64,000 nt of DNA from Roseospira goensis (GTDB taxonomy: Bacteria > Pseudomonadota > Alphaproteobacteria > Rhodospirillales > Rhodospirillaceae): assembly GCF_014197795.1 (NCBI RefSeq), contig NZ_JACIGI010000014.1, positions 1 to 64,000 on the forward strand, read 5' to 3'. A program made the position numbers and the translations under genes. Shown in pieces: positions 17,336 to 25,072 of this stretch. Positions within the stretch are counted from its first letter, which is position 1; every line of letters starts with the position of its first letter. The notes under the pieces were generated by a model. It was not told the DNA's origin, ran no database searches, and saw only the letters and a program-made list of their open reading frames with translations.

Positions 17336-18040
17336 CTACCACAGCAGCGGCAGCAGCACCGCCGTCAGCACGCCGGCCAGGCCCATCGCCAGGCTGGCGT
17401 GCGCGCCGGTCTCGGCGCCCTCGTGGAAGGCCCGCGCGGTGCCGATGCCGTGGGCCGCCGCCCCCAGCGCCAGCCCGCGCGCGCGCGGGTCGCGCACCCG
17501 CAGCGCCGACAGCAGCGGCGGCCCCAGCACCCCGCCCAGGATGCCGGTCAGGATCACCAGCACGGCCGTCAGCGACGGCAGGCCGCCGATGCGCTCGCTG
17601 ATGCCCATGGCGATGGGGGTGGTGACCGCCTTCGGCGCCAGCGAGGCCACGGTGCTGTCGCTGGCCCCGAACAGCAGGCCGAGCGCGATCGCCCCCAGCG
17701 AGGCCACCAGCACCGTCGCCGGCAGCGCCACCGCGACGGCGCGGGCGCTGCGCCGCAGCGTCTCCAGGGCACGGTACAGCGGCACCGCCAGGGCCACCGT
17801 CGCCGGCCCCAGCAGCACGTGGATGAACTGTGCGCCCTCGAAATAGCGGTCGTAGGGGATGCCGGTGGCCCACAGCACGCCGGCCAGCGCCACCACCGCC
17901 CACAGCACCGGATTGGCCAGCGGGTGCAGGCCGAGCGCGCGGTAGAGGCGGTCCGCCGCCAGATAGGCGATCAGGGTCAGGGTGAGACCGAAGAGGGGGT
18001 CGCGGGCCAGATAGACCCAGATGTCCGCCAGGTCCTCCAT
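17336..18040 (-). CDS. lrgB: LrgB/CidB-family membrane protein
   Basis: A 234-residue membrane protein with family motifs PLANPVLWAVVALAGVLW, FIHVLLGPATVALAVPLY, SLAPKAVTTPIAMGISERIGGLPSLTA and AAHGIGTARAFHEG. LrgB partners a holin-like LrgA/CidA; together they are thought to affect murein hydrolase activity, pyruvate or glycolate transport and cell lysis. It directly follows lrgA with a two-base gap, so the two are translationally coupled. Confidence 0.9.
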   Translation of the reverse strand: MEDLADIWVYLARDPLFGLTLTLIAYLAADRLYRALGLHPLANPVLWAVVALAGVLWATGIPYDRYFEGAQFIHVLLGPATVALAVPLYRALETLRRSARAVAVALPATVLVASLGAIALGLLFGASDSTVASLAPKAVTTPIAMGISERIGGLPSLTAVLVILTGILGGVLGPPLLSALRVRDPRARGLALGAAAHGIGTARAFHEGAETGAHASLAMGLAGVLTAVLLPLLW

Positions 18041-18042
18041 CG

Positions 18043-18402
18043 TCAGGGTCTCCGCCCCAGCCGGGCCATCAGCACGCCGCCGACGGCGATGGCGGCCAGG
18101 GAGCTGCCGATCAGTGCGGCGGCGATCGGCACGGCCTCATCGGCCAGCAGCGCCAGATGGGTCATCACGCCGACGCCGGCCGGCACGAACAGCAGCGACA
18201 GATGTCCCAGCAGCGCGTTGGTGGCACGGGCCAGCGGCTCGGGCACGGCGGCGGCCGGGCCGGTCCACCAGCCGCGCACCACCAGTGTCAGCAGCAGGGC
18301 GACCATGCCGATGACCGGTCCCGGCACCGGCAGGGCGAGGGCATGGCGCAGCGCCTCCCCCGCCAACTGGAACACGAGCAGAAGGGCGAGCATGGGCAGC
18401 AT
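18043..18402 (-). CDS. lrgA: CidA/LrgA holin-like membrane protein
   Basis: A 119-residue protein with four hydrophobic segments and the signature LALPVPGPVIGMVALLLTLV followed by LLGHLSLLFVPAGVGVMTHL, typical of the CidA/LrgA family. The ATG at 18402 gives the usual length; the frame extends upstream into repeat copy C and is not likely to be translated. It forms a two-gene operon with lrgB. Confidence 0.88.
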   Translation of the reverse strand: MLPMLALLLVFQLAGEALRHALALPVPGPVIGMVALLLTLVVRGWWTGPAAAVPEPLARATNALLGHLSLLFVPAGVGVMTHLALLADEAVPIAAALIGSSLAAIAVGGVLMARLGRRP

Positions 18403-18428
18403 GGGGCGATCTCCGCGGGACAAGGGGA

Positions 18429-18564
18429 TACAGCCGATCGCGACACACCGGACTCGCGGCGCGATGTCGGTGTGTCGCAAGATTCGGCTGCGACTCATAC
18501 ATTTCGCGCAGAGCCACGCGATCAATCCGAACCACGTCTTGGGTCCGATGGATCGCGATCCGCG
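18429..18564. repeat. Dispersed double-hairpin element, copy C
   Basis: This is the best-formed copy. CAGCCGA (18431-18437) pairs with TCGGCTG (18484-18490), and inside it GCGACACACCG (18440-18450) pairs with CGGTGTGTCGC (18468-18478). A second hairpin uses CGCGATC (18517-18523) and GATCGCG (18551-18557). It ends with GATCCGCG directly before the ycjF stop codon. Confidence 0.8.
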
Positions 18565-19641
18565 CTATCCCTGTACCAGCGTTTGCCAGGTCCCTTTGCG
18601 TTCGTCGGGCTCGAAGGGCAGGGGGCGGCAGATCTCGATCGCCCGCATGCCGAGCCGGAACGCCCGCAGGCCGGAAATCGAGCCCTCGGCGAAGCGGGCC
18701 GAGACCTTTTCCGCCAGGCCGCCGCCCAGGGTGGTGGCCACCACGTCGCCGGTGGGGTCGGCGGCGACCGCGATGGCGGCGCTGACCACCACCTGTTTGG
18801 TCAGCTTGAGGGTCGCCAGCCCGCTCGGGCGCAGACCGTAGACCTCGGCCACCCGGCGCACCATGACGGTGCTGCGCCAGATGACGATGGCGACGTCGAG
18901 CGCCGGGTGCGGCGAGACGGCGGTCGCCCCCATCACCGCCAGGGCGTTGACGCGCACGGTGCGCCGTGCCTCCTGGTCCAGCGGGGCCAGCACGGCGCCC
19001 CGGAACTGCTTGAGCACCGCATCGGTGTCGGTCAGGCCCTGGCTGCGCTGGGTGAACGCCTTGACCAGCTCCGGCCGGCGCGCCCGCACCAGGGCCAGGA
19101 TCGGCCCCAGGGTCTGGCGCAGGCGGGTCGGCTGGTCCTGGGCCAGCGCCGTGCCCAGCGTTTCGCGGAAGCGATCGACCTCGCCCAGCCGGCGCAACGC
19201 GCGCACCTCGGCCATGGTGGCGGTGCCGAGCGCGGCGAGAAAGGCGGCGGCCAGCGCGGTCAGCAGGGCGCCGCCGATCCAGTCGCCGCTCCAGATGTCG
19301 ACCAGCGCGCGGCCGGTGTCGTAGACCAGGAATGCCGCCGCCAGGGCTACGAACAGGCCCACGACCCGGCCCCAGCGGGCCGGCTTCTCGGCCGGCGGGG
19401 CGGCGGCCTCGGCCTCCACGGTCGCCGGCGGCGGGGCGCGGTCGTCCGGGGCGCGCAGCGTCTCGGCCGCCGGGCCGGGCGCCGGACCGGCCGAACGGGC
19501 CGGGGCCGGCTCCGGCGTGGGACGCGACCGGACGCGCGGCCGTGACGGCTCGGACGGCGCCACCAGGGTGGGGTCGACCACGCCCGGCTGGCGGGGCGTG
19601 TCGCCTGTCGACGGTCGCTCGGGCGGGCGGCGCTCGGTCAT
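18565..19641 (-). CDS. ycjF: YcjF-like DUF697 membrane protein
   Basis: A 358-residue protein. The first 90 residues are Pro/Arg/Ala-rich and disordered. Two membrane helices follow (VVGLFVALAAAFLVYD and IGGALLTALAAAFLAALGT), then a helical cytoplasmic region and a DUF697 domain with a further hydrophobic stretch (TVRVNALAVMGATAVSPHPALDVAIVIWRS). YcjF is the partner of YcjX in phage-shock/heat-shock associated operons; its biochemical role is unknown. The start overlaps the ycjX stop (ATGA), so the pair is co-translated. The stop is at the edge of repeat copy C. Confidence 0.85.
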   Translation of the reverse strand: MTERRPPERPSTGDTPRQPGVVDPTLVAPSEPSRPRVRSRPTPEPAPARSAGPAPGPAAETLRAPDDRAPPPATVEAEAAAPPAEKPARWGRVVGLFVALAAAFLVYDTGRALVDIWSGDWIGGALLTALAAAFLAALGTATMAEVRALRRLGEVDRFRETLGTALAQDQPTRLRQTLGPILALVRARRPELVKAFTQRSQGLTDTDAVLKQFRGAVLAPLDQEARRTVRVNALAVMGATAVSPHPALDVAIVIWRSTVMVRRVAEVYGLRPSGLATLKLTKQVVVSAAIAVAADPTGDVVATTLGGGLAEKVSARFAEGSISGLRAFRLGMRAIEICRPLPFEPDERKGTWQTLVQG

Positions 19642-21014
19642 CGCAGGTCCTCCCCGATCAGGAAGTTGAGCACCTCCGGCAGGCGGATGTTGGGAAACCC
19701 GCCGTGGCGCCAGGCCGGGTCGGGCCGCGGCTGGAAGTCCCAGTAGCGGTAGTTCAGCGCCGCCCAGTCCGGCGGGAAGTCGAGCGGGATGGCGCCCGGC
19801 TCCATCGGCGTTTCGTCGCTGTCGTCCGGCCGGCGGCCGAGCAGGATCTCGCGGCCGTTGTCGGTGCGCCGGGTGTCGCGGGTGGCGCGGATCGCGGCGA
19901 TAGCCTGCACGTCGACGTCGGCGGCGGTCTTGATCAGGTTGCTCTCGTCCAGCACGTGCAGCATGCGCCGGGTCAGGTTCTCCAGGTGCAGGCGGTCGCC
20001 CCGAATCACATGGTCGGCCTTGGTGGCGGCGAACATCACGCGCGAGATGCGCCGGCCCATGAGCCAGCCGAGCAGGCTGTTCCTGCCATGGCGGAAGCTG
20101 TGCAGGATGGAGGCCAGGGCCTCGCTCATGTCGTCGAACGCCTCCGGCCCGTCGTTGAGCGCGGTCAGCGTGTCGACCAGCACGATCTGGCGGTCCAGGC
20201 CGGCGAAATGGCGCCGGTAGAAGGTGCGCACCACCTTCTCCTGGTAGTCCCGGAACTTGTCTCGGAACGCCGCGTGGAGGGTGCCCGGCTGCGGCGACGC
20301 CGGCAGGTCGGGCAGCGGACAGAAGCGCAGCACCGAGGCGCCGCGCAGGTCGGCCGGATGCAGGAAGCGGCCCGGCTGGAGGAACCGCAGCCTGGCCTCC
20401 GCGCAGGCGTGCAGGTAGTCGGTGTAAAGGGCGGCGGCGCGCTCGGCCCACTCCTCGTCGTGTTCCGAGTCGGGTGTGCGCTCGGCCACGAAGGCGCGCC
20501 ACTCGCGGGCCAGCTCCGGACGGCGGCCGCGCTCGGCCTGGGCCAGCATGGCCCGCGACCAGTCCTCGAAGGTGGTGCCCAGCAATGGCAGGTCGACCAG
20601 CCATTCGCCGGGATAGTCCACGATCTCCAGTTGCAGGGTGCCCTCGGTCAGGCCCAGACGGGCGGCCGCGCTGGTGGTCAAGCCCTGGGCGCGGCGGAAG
20701 CGCAGGTCGATGCGGATGCGCGAGATGCCGCGCGTCGGCTCCGGCCAGTGCGGCGACTCGCCGGTGAGCGCGTCCAGCGCCTTGCGGTACGGGAACTCCG
20801 GCACGGTCGCGTTGGTGTCGTGGCGCAGCACGGCGCCCACCAGGCGGCCGTCGTCGAACGGATCGAAGCCGCGCAGCGGGCTTTCCTCCGCCGCCGGGTC
20901 GGCGCGCAGCAGGTTGTGGATCAGCGACGTGACGAACACGGTCTTGCCGGCCCGCGACAGCCCGGTCACGCCGAGATACAGCCGTCGCGCCAGCAGGTCG
21001 TCCAGGGTTTTCAT
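19638..21014 (-). CDS. ycjX: YcjX-family P-loop GTPase-like protein
   Basis: A 458-residue protein of the YcjX/DUF463 family. The modified P-loop GLSRAGKT lies at residues 18-25, followed by VFVTSLIHNLL. Further family blocks are LQLEIVDYPGEWLVDLPLL (the switch-like region), DRQIVLVDTLTALNDGPEAFDDM and VMFAATKADHVIRGDRLHLE, where TKAD is the G4-like base-recognition motif. YcjX proteins are stress-induced GTPases or ATPases of unknown target, usually encoded with ycjF as here. The upstream spacer carries the 75-bp repeat array, so the promoter must lie between about 21015 and 21190. Confidence 0.88.
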   Translation of the reverse strand: MKTLDDLLARRLYLGVTGLSRAGKTVFVTSLIHNLLRADPAAEESPLRGFDPFDDGRLVGAVLRHDTNATVPEFPYRKALDALTGESPHWPEPTRGISRIRIDLRFRRAQGLTTSAAARLGLTEGTLQLEIVDYPGEWLVDLPLLGTTFEDWSRAMLAQAERGRRPELAREWRAFVAERTPDSEHDEEWAERAAALYTDYLHACAEARLRFLQPGRFLHPADLRGASVLRFCPLPDLPASPQPGTLHAAFRDKFRDYQEKVVRTFYRRHFAGLDRQIVLVDTLTALNDGPEAFDDMSEALASILHSFRHGRNSLLGWLMGRRISRVMFAATKADHVIRGDRLHLENLTRRMLHVLDESNLIKTAADVDVQAIAAIRATRDTRRTDNGREILLGRRPDDSDETPMEPGAIPLDFPPDWAALNYRYWDFQPRPDPAWRHGGFPNIRLPEVLNFLIGEDLR

Positions 21015-21196
21015 CGGTCCGGCCTCTGGTTGCCCCTCCTGTCCGGCGGACCCGGCCCCCGGTGCGCGCCGAGCGTTGCGCGCTGCGATGGCGTTTCCCC
21101 CATGGTGCTTCCCTGGGGCGCGGACCGCACGGACTCGCCGGGAGTCTAGGTCTCGGGGCGATCCGGGTCCAAGAAAATCAGGGGTATCGCGGCGCC

Positions 21197-21790
21197 GGTC
21201 CCACGCCGGAGCGTGGGACCGAGACGGGTATCTCGCGCCCACGCTCCCGCGTGGGCGCCCGGGCCGCGAACGGTCCCACGCCGGAGCGTGGGACCGAGAC
21301 GGGTATCTCGCGTCCACGCGCCCGCGTGGACGCCCGGGTCGCGAACGGTCCCACGCCGGAGCGTCGGACCGAGAGAGATGGTCTCGCGCCCATGCTCCCG
21401 CGTGGGCGCCCGGGCCGCGAACGGTCCCACGCCGGAGCGTGGGACCGAGAGAGATGGTCTCGCGTCCACGCTCCCGCGTGGACGCCCGGGTCGCGAACGG
21501 TCCCACGCCGGAGCGTGGGACCGAGACGGGTATCTCGCGCCCATGCTCCCGCGTGGGCGCCCGGGTCGCGAACTGTCCCACGCCGGAGCGTGGGACCGAG
21601 ACGGGTATCTCGCGCCCACGCTCCCGCGTGGACGCCCAGGTCGCGAGCGGTCCCACGCCGGAGCGTGGGACCGAGATGGGTATCTCGCGCCCACGCTCCC
21701 GCGTGGGCGCCCGGGTCGCGAACGGTCCCACGCCGGAGCGTGGGACCGAGAAGGGTATCTCGCGCCCACGCTCCCGCGTGGACGCCATGG
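21197..21790. repeat. Tandem array of a 75-bp double-hairpin unit, 8 copies
   Basis: Units start at 21197, 21272, 21347, 21423, 21499, 21574, 21649 and 21724, a period of 75-76 bp. Each carries hairpin 1 (GGTCCCACGC, loop CGGA, GCGTGGGACC), a GAGA...TCTC inverted spacer, hairpin 2 (10-bp arms around TCCC, alternating GCCCACGC and GTCCACGC forms) and a CGGGxCGCGAAC linker. Arm changes in hairpin 2 are often matched on the other side. The array fills most of 21015-21805, which holds no credible gene; long frames through it are repeat artefacts. Confidence 0.95.
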
Positions 21791-21805
21791 GACGGGCACC
21801 CGGCC

Positions 21806-22384
21806 TTACGCCCCCGTCCACTCGGAGACGAACGCGTCCGGCTCGGGGCGGGTCTTGCGCCGGTTGGGCGCCTCGGGGCCCCGGGTGCCGACGTGGATGA
21901 AGCCGACGATATGGTCGGTGGGAGCGAGGCCCAGCGCGGCTTTGACGCGGTCGCTGTAGGCCGGATGGCCGGTCACCCAGACGGCGCCGTAGCCCATGTC
22001 GTGGAAGCAGGACTGGATGACGAAGGCGGCCAGACCGGCGGTGACCACCTGTTCGACCTCGGGCACCTTGGGGTGGGCGCGCGGCGAGGCCGCCACCACG
22101 ATCAGCAGCGGCGCCCGGCGCGGGCCGTCGCGGCGCTTGGCGATCTCGGCCTCGCCGGCGTCCGGCTCCTCGGCCAGCAGGTCGTCCACGAACACCTCGC
22201 TGAGGCGCTGCTGGCCGCGCTCCCGGACCACCAGGAAGCGCCACGGGCGGATGGCGCCGTGCTCCGGGACGGCGACGGCGGCCCGGAACACCTCGGCCAG
22301 TTCGTCGTCGGTGGGTCCCGGGGCGGTCAGGTGCTTCGCGGACGTGGACTGGCGCGCCTGCAGGCGTTCCACTAGGGTCGTCAC
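21806..22384 (-). CDS. Nitroreductase-family oxidoreductase (YdjA-like)
   Basis: A 192-residue FMN-dependent nitroreductase-fold protein. The usual N-terminal Arg-rich motif is replaced by RLQARQSTSAKHLTAPGP. The family pattern continues with FRAAVAVPEHGAIRPWRFLVVRERG, APLLIVVAASP, AAFVIQSCFHDMGYGAVWVTG and VGFIHVGTRGP. These enzymes reduce quinones or nitro compounds with NAD(P)H; the physiological substrate is unknown. It starts at a GTG (22384) after AGGAGCG. It is divergent from the ABC transporter genes. Confidence 0.82.
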   Translation of the reverse strand: MTTLVERLQARQSTSAKHLTAPGPTDDELAEVFRAAVAVPEHGAIRPWRFLVVRERGQQRLSEVFVDDLLAEEPDAGEAEIAKRRDGPRRAPLLIVVAASPRAHPKVPEVEQVVTAGLAAFVIQSCFHDMGYGAVWVTGHPAYSDRVKAALGLAPTDHIVGFIHVGTRGPEAPNRRKTRPEPDAFVSEWTGA

Positions 22385-22540
22385 GGTGGTGCGCTCCTGT
22401 AGGGACTGCGGAGGATGCGCCCGGCTCCGAACACCCGGCGCGCCCCGACCATCCCGCGTTGCCCGTGCCCTGTCCAGGGGATCGTCGCGCGCCCGTTCGG
22501 TCCGTCCCGTCCGTCCCGCTTCCGGTCCGGTGCACCGCGC

Positions 22541-24247
22541 ATGCTCCGCCTGTTCCCGCCGCTGACCCTGGCCCTGTTCCTGCTGCCGGTGGCGGCCGGC
22601 CTGCTGGGCACCGCGCTGCCGTCGCTGGGCTGGATGCCAGGGGCGGGCGGTCCCGCGCCGACCCTGGCGGCCTGGCGCGCCCTGGCGGCGGCGCCGGGGC
22701 TGGCCGAGTCCCTGGCGCTGTCCCTGGCCATCGGCCTGCTGTCGACGGTCCTCTCGCTGGCCCTGGCCCTGACCATCGCCGCCGGTGCGCAGGGGACGCG
22801 GCTGATGGCCTGGGTGCGGCGTGCGCTGGCGCCACTGCTGGCGCTGCCGCATGTGGCGGTCGCCCTCGGGCTGGCGTTCCTGCTGGCGCCGTCGGGCTGG
22901 ATCGCGCGCCTGCTGTCGCCCTGGGCCACCGGCTGGACGCTGCCGCCGGACATCGCCACCGCGCCCGACCCCTGGGGGCTGGCGGCGGTGCTGGCGCTGG
23001 TGCTGAAGGAGACCCCGTACCTGCTGCTCATGCTGCTGGCGGCGCTGGGGCAGGTGCGGGCCGACCGGGCGGTGCGGGTGGCGCGCACCCTGGGGCACGG
23101 CCCGGGGGCGGCCTGGGTGCGGGTGGTGCTGCCGCAGGTCTACCCGCTGGTCCGGCTGCCGGTCTACGCGGTGCTGGCCTACGGGCTGTCGGTGGTGGAC
23201 GTCGCCCTGGTGCTGGCGCCGGCCACGCCGGGGCCGCTGGCGGTTGCGGTGGTGCGCTGGCTGGGCGACCCGGACCTCGCGGTGCGCATGCAGGGGGCCG
23301 CCGGTGCGGTGGTGCAGACCGGGCTGGTGGTTCTGGTGATCGCGCTGTGGCGCGGCGGCGAAGGCGTCGTCGCCCGGCTGGCGCAGCCGTGGCTGGGGGC
23401 GGGGCCGGGGAGCCGTGCCGGACGGGACCGCGCCCGCCGAGTTGGTGGCACGGCCGCGCTGGCGGCGGCGCTGCCGATCGCGGGACTCACCGCCCTGGCG
23501 CTCGCCGGCATGGCGCTGTGGTCCCTGGCCGACTCCTGGTTCTGGCCGGCCCCGTGGCCCGCCGCCCTGACCCTGGAGACCTGGCGCCGGCACCTGGGCG
23601 AGGCGACCTGGCCGCTCTGGACCACCGTCACGGTGGGGCTCGCGGCGACGGCGGCGGCGCTGGTGCTGGCGCTGGGCACCCTGGAGCACGAGCGGACCCG
23701 CGGCCTCACCCCAGGGCGGGCGAGCGAAATCCTGCTCTATGTGCCGCTGCTGGTGCCGCAGGTGGGGTTCCTGTTCGGGGTGCAGACCGTGGCCGCGCTG
23801 GCCCGCCTGGACGGCACCTGGATCGGCGTGGTCTGGAGCCATCTGCTGTTCGTGCTGCCCTACGTCTTCCTGGCCCTGGCCGACCCTCACCGGCGGCTGG
23901 ACCCGCGCTGGCGGCGGGCGGCGCAGGGCCTGGGGGCGGGGCCTTGGCGGGTGTTCGGACGGGTCACCGTGCCGCTGCTGCTGCGGCCGCTGCTGTTCGC
24001 CGCCGCCATCGGCTTTGCGGTCAGTGTGGCGCAGTACCTGCCGACGCTGTTCCTGGGCGCCGGCCGCTACCCCACCCTGACCACCGAGGCCGTGGCCCTG
24101 TCCGCCGGCGGCGACCGTCGGGTGATCGGTGTGCATGTATTCCTGCAGGCGGCCTTGCCGCTGCTGGTGTTCGCCGTCGCGCTGGCGGTGCCGCGCTGGC
24201 TGTCGCGGCACCGGCGCGGCCTGCAAGGCGGGGAGGCGCCCCCATGA
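22541..24247 (+). CDS. YnjC-like ABC transporter permease (two fused permease halves)
   Basis: A 568-residue membrane protein with about twelve helices and two binding-protein-dependent permease domains. Each has its EAA-type loop (VRVARTLGHGPGAAWVRVVLPQVYPLVR near residue 185; WRRAAQGLGAGPWRVFGRVTVPLLLRPLL near residue 465). Fused permeases like this occur in Fe(III)/thiamine-type systems, and the sequence is closest in layout to the putative YnjBCD transporter. The ATPase gene overlaps its end by ATGA. No solute-binding protein gene is adjacent. Start at the ATG 22541; upstream frame extension is low-complexity. Confidence 0.8.
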   Translation: MLRLFPPLTLALFLLPVAAGLLGTALPSLGWMPGAGGPAPTLAAWRALAAAPGLAESLALSLAIGLLSTVLSLALALTIAAGAQGTRLMAWVRRALAPLLALPHVAVALGLAFLLAPSGWIARLLSPWATGWTLPPDIATAPDPWGLAAVLALVLKETPYLLLMLLAALGQVRADRAVRVARTLGHGPGAAWVRVVLPQVYPLVRLPVYAVLAYGLSVVDVALVLAPATPGPLAVAVVRWLGDPDLAVRMQGAAGAVVQTGLVVLVIALWRGGEGVVARLAQPWLGAGPGSRAGRDRARRVGGTAALAAALPIAGLTALALAGMALWSLADSWFWPAPWPAALTLETWRRHLGEATWPLWTTVTVGLAATAAALVLALGTLEHERTRGLTPGRASEILLYVPLLVPQVGFLFGVQTVAALARLDGTWIGVVWSHLLFVLPYVFLALADPHRRLDPRWRRAAQGLGAGPWRVFGRVTVPLLLRPLLFAAAIGFAVSVAQYLPTLFLGAGRYPTLTTEAVALSAGGDRRVIGVHVFLQAALPLLVFAVALAVPRWLSRHRRGLQGGEAPP

Positions 24248-24870
24248 GCCTGGTTCTGGAGGCCGTGCGCGTCCGCCTGGCGGGGCGGACGCTGGTGGGG
24301 CCGCTGGCGCTGACCGTGGCCGACGGCGAGACGGTGACCGTCATGGGGCCGAGCGGGTCGGGCAAGTCCACGCTGCTGGATGTGGTGACCGGCACGCTGG
24401 CACCGGCGTTCCGGGCCGAGGGCCGCGTGCTGCTGGACGGGCGGGACCTGGCCGGGCTGGCGCCGGAGCAGCGCGGGATCGGGATCCTGTTCCAGGATCC
24501 GATGCTGTTCCCCCATCTGTCGGTGGGCGGCAACCTGGCGTTCGGCATGCCGCGCCGGGTGCGGGGGCGGGCGCGGCGGGCGCGCATCGCGGCGGTGCTG
24601 GCCGAGGCCGGGCTGGAGGGCCTGGCCGACCGCGACCCGGCCACCCTGTCGGGCGGGCAGGCGGCCCGGGTGGCGCTGATGCGGGTGTTGCTGGCGGAGC
24701 CCCGCGCGCTGCTGCTGGACGAGCCGTTCTCGCGCCTGGACGCGGCCCTGCGGGCGCGGGTGCGGGCCTTCGTGTTCGAGCACGTGGAGGTGCGCGGCCT
24801 GCCCACCCTGCTGGTGACCCACGATCCCGAGGACGCGCGCGGCCGGGTGGTACGGATCGGCGGGGGGTGA
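24244..24870 (+). CDS. YnjD-like ABC transporter ATP-binding protein
   Basis: A compact 208-residue ATPase. Walker A is GPSGSGKS (residues 35-42), the Q-loop is in GIGILFQDPMLFPHLSVGGNL, the signature is LSGGQ and Walker B is ALLLDEPFSRLD, followed by the switch His in LLVTHDPEDA. It pairs with the preceding permease by an ATGA overlap. Substrate is uncertain: thiamine-like or another small solute. The gene ends 28 bases before the metZ promoter. Confidence 0.88.
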   Translation: MSLVLEAVRVRLAGRTLVGPLALTVADGETVTVMGPSGSGKSTLLDVVTGTLAPAFRAEGRVLLDGRDLAGLAPEQRGIGILFQDPMLFPHLSVGGNLAFGMPRRVRGRARRARIAAVLAEAGLEGLADRDPATLSGGQAARVALMRVLLAEPRALLLDEPFSRLDAALRARVRAFVFEHVEVRGLPTLLVTHDPEDARGRVVRIGGG

Positions 24871-24898
24871 GGGCGTGCGGCCACCGGTTCGGAGAGGC

Positions 24899-24927
24899 TT
24901 GACCCGGGCCGGCCCGGCGGCTAAACG
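24899..24927 (+). promoter_or_regulatory. Sigma-70-type promoter of metZ
   Basis: TTGACC (24899-24904) and TAAACG (24922-24927) are 17 bp apart. The expected transcription start falls at the first base of the SAM-II aptamer. Confidence 0.6.
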
Positions 24928-24930
24928 ATC

Positions 24931-24985
24931 CGCACGTGGTGATTTGGCGACCAGCTTGCGGCCACGCAAAACAAGCGGCTAAGCG
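24931..24985 (+). promoter_or_regulatory. SAM-II riboswitch (metA-type RNA)
   Basis: The pseudoknot aptamer of alphaproteobacterial methionine genes is visible. P1 is CGTGG (24935-24939) with CCACG (24962-24966), followed by the conserved TGATTTGG. A loop GCTTG (24954-24958) pairs with CAAGC (24972-24976), and an AAACAAGCGGCTAA stretch completes the pseudoknot. It binds S-adenosylmethionine and lowers expression of the gene behind it, here metZ. A strong intrinsic terminator follows at 25001-25033. Confidence 0.88.
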
Positions 24986-25000
24986 GTTGGTGCCCTTCGA

Positions 25001-25033
25001 AAAAGGCCCCGGCCCCCACGGCCGGGGCCTTTT
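25001..25033 (+). terminator. Intrinsic terminator between the SAM-II aptamer and metZ
   Basis: AAAAGGCCCCGGCC (25001-25014) is followed by a 5-base loop and the perfect complement GGCCGGGGCCTTTT (25020-25033), a 14-bp stem ending in T4. Lying between aptamer and metZ start, it is probably the expression platform that stops transcription when SAM is bound. Confidence 0.8.
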
Positions 25034-25072
25034 CGCGTTGCGGACCGGCCGCCCGAGACGGAGAGGCGCGCG

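Noticed and set aside
21197-21790. CRISPR array
   Set aside because: Units are identical over the whole 75 bp apart from matched changes, with no variable spacers and no cas genes; each unit is two hairpins.
21146-21799. Repetitive protein genes (SVPRSGVGP-type repeats) on both strands
   Set aside because: They are translations of the 75-bp array in several frames, with no ribosome site or non-repeat part.
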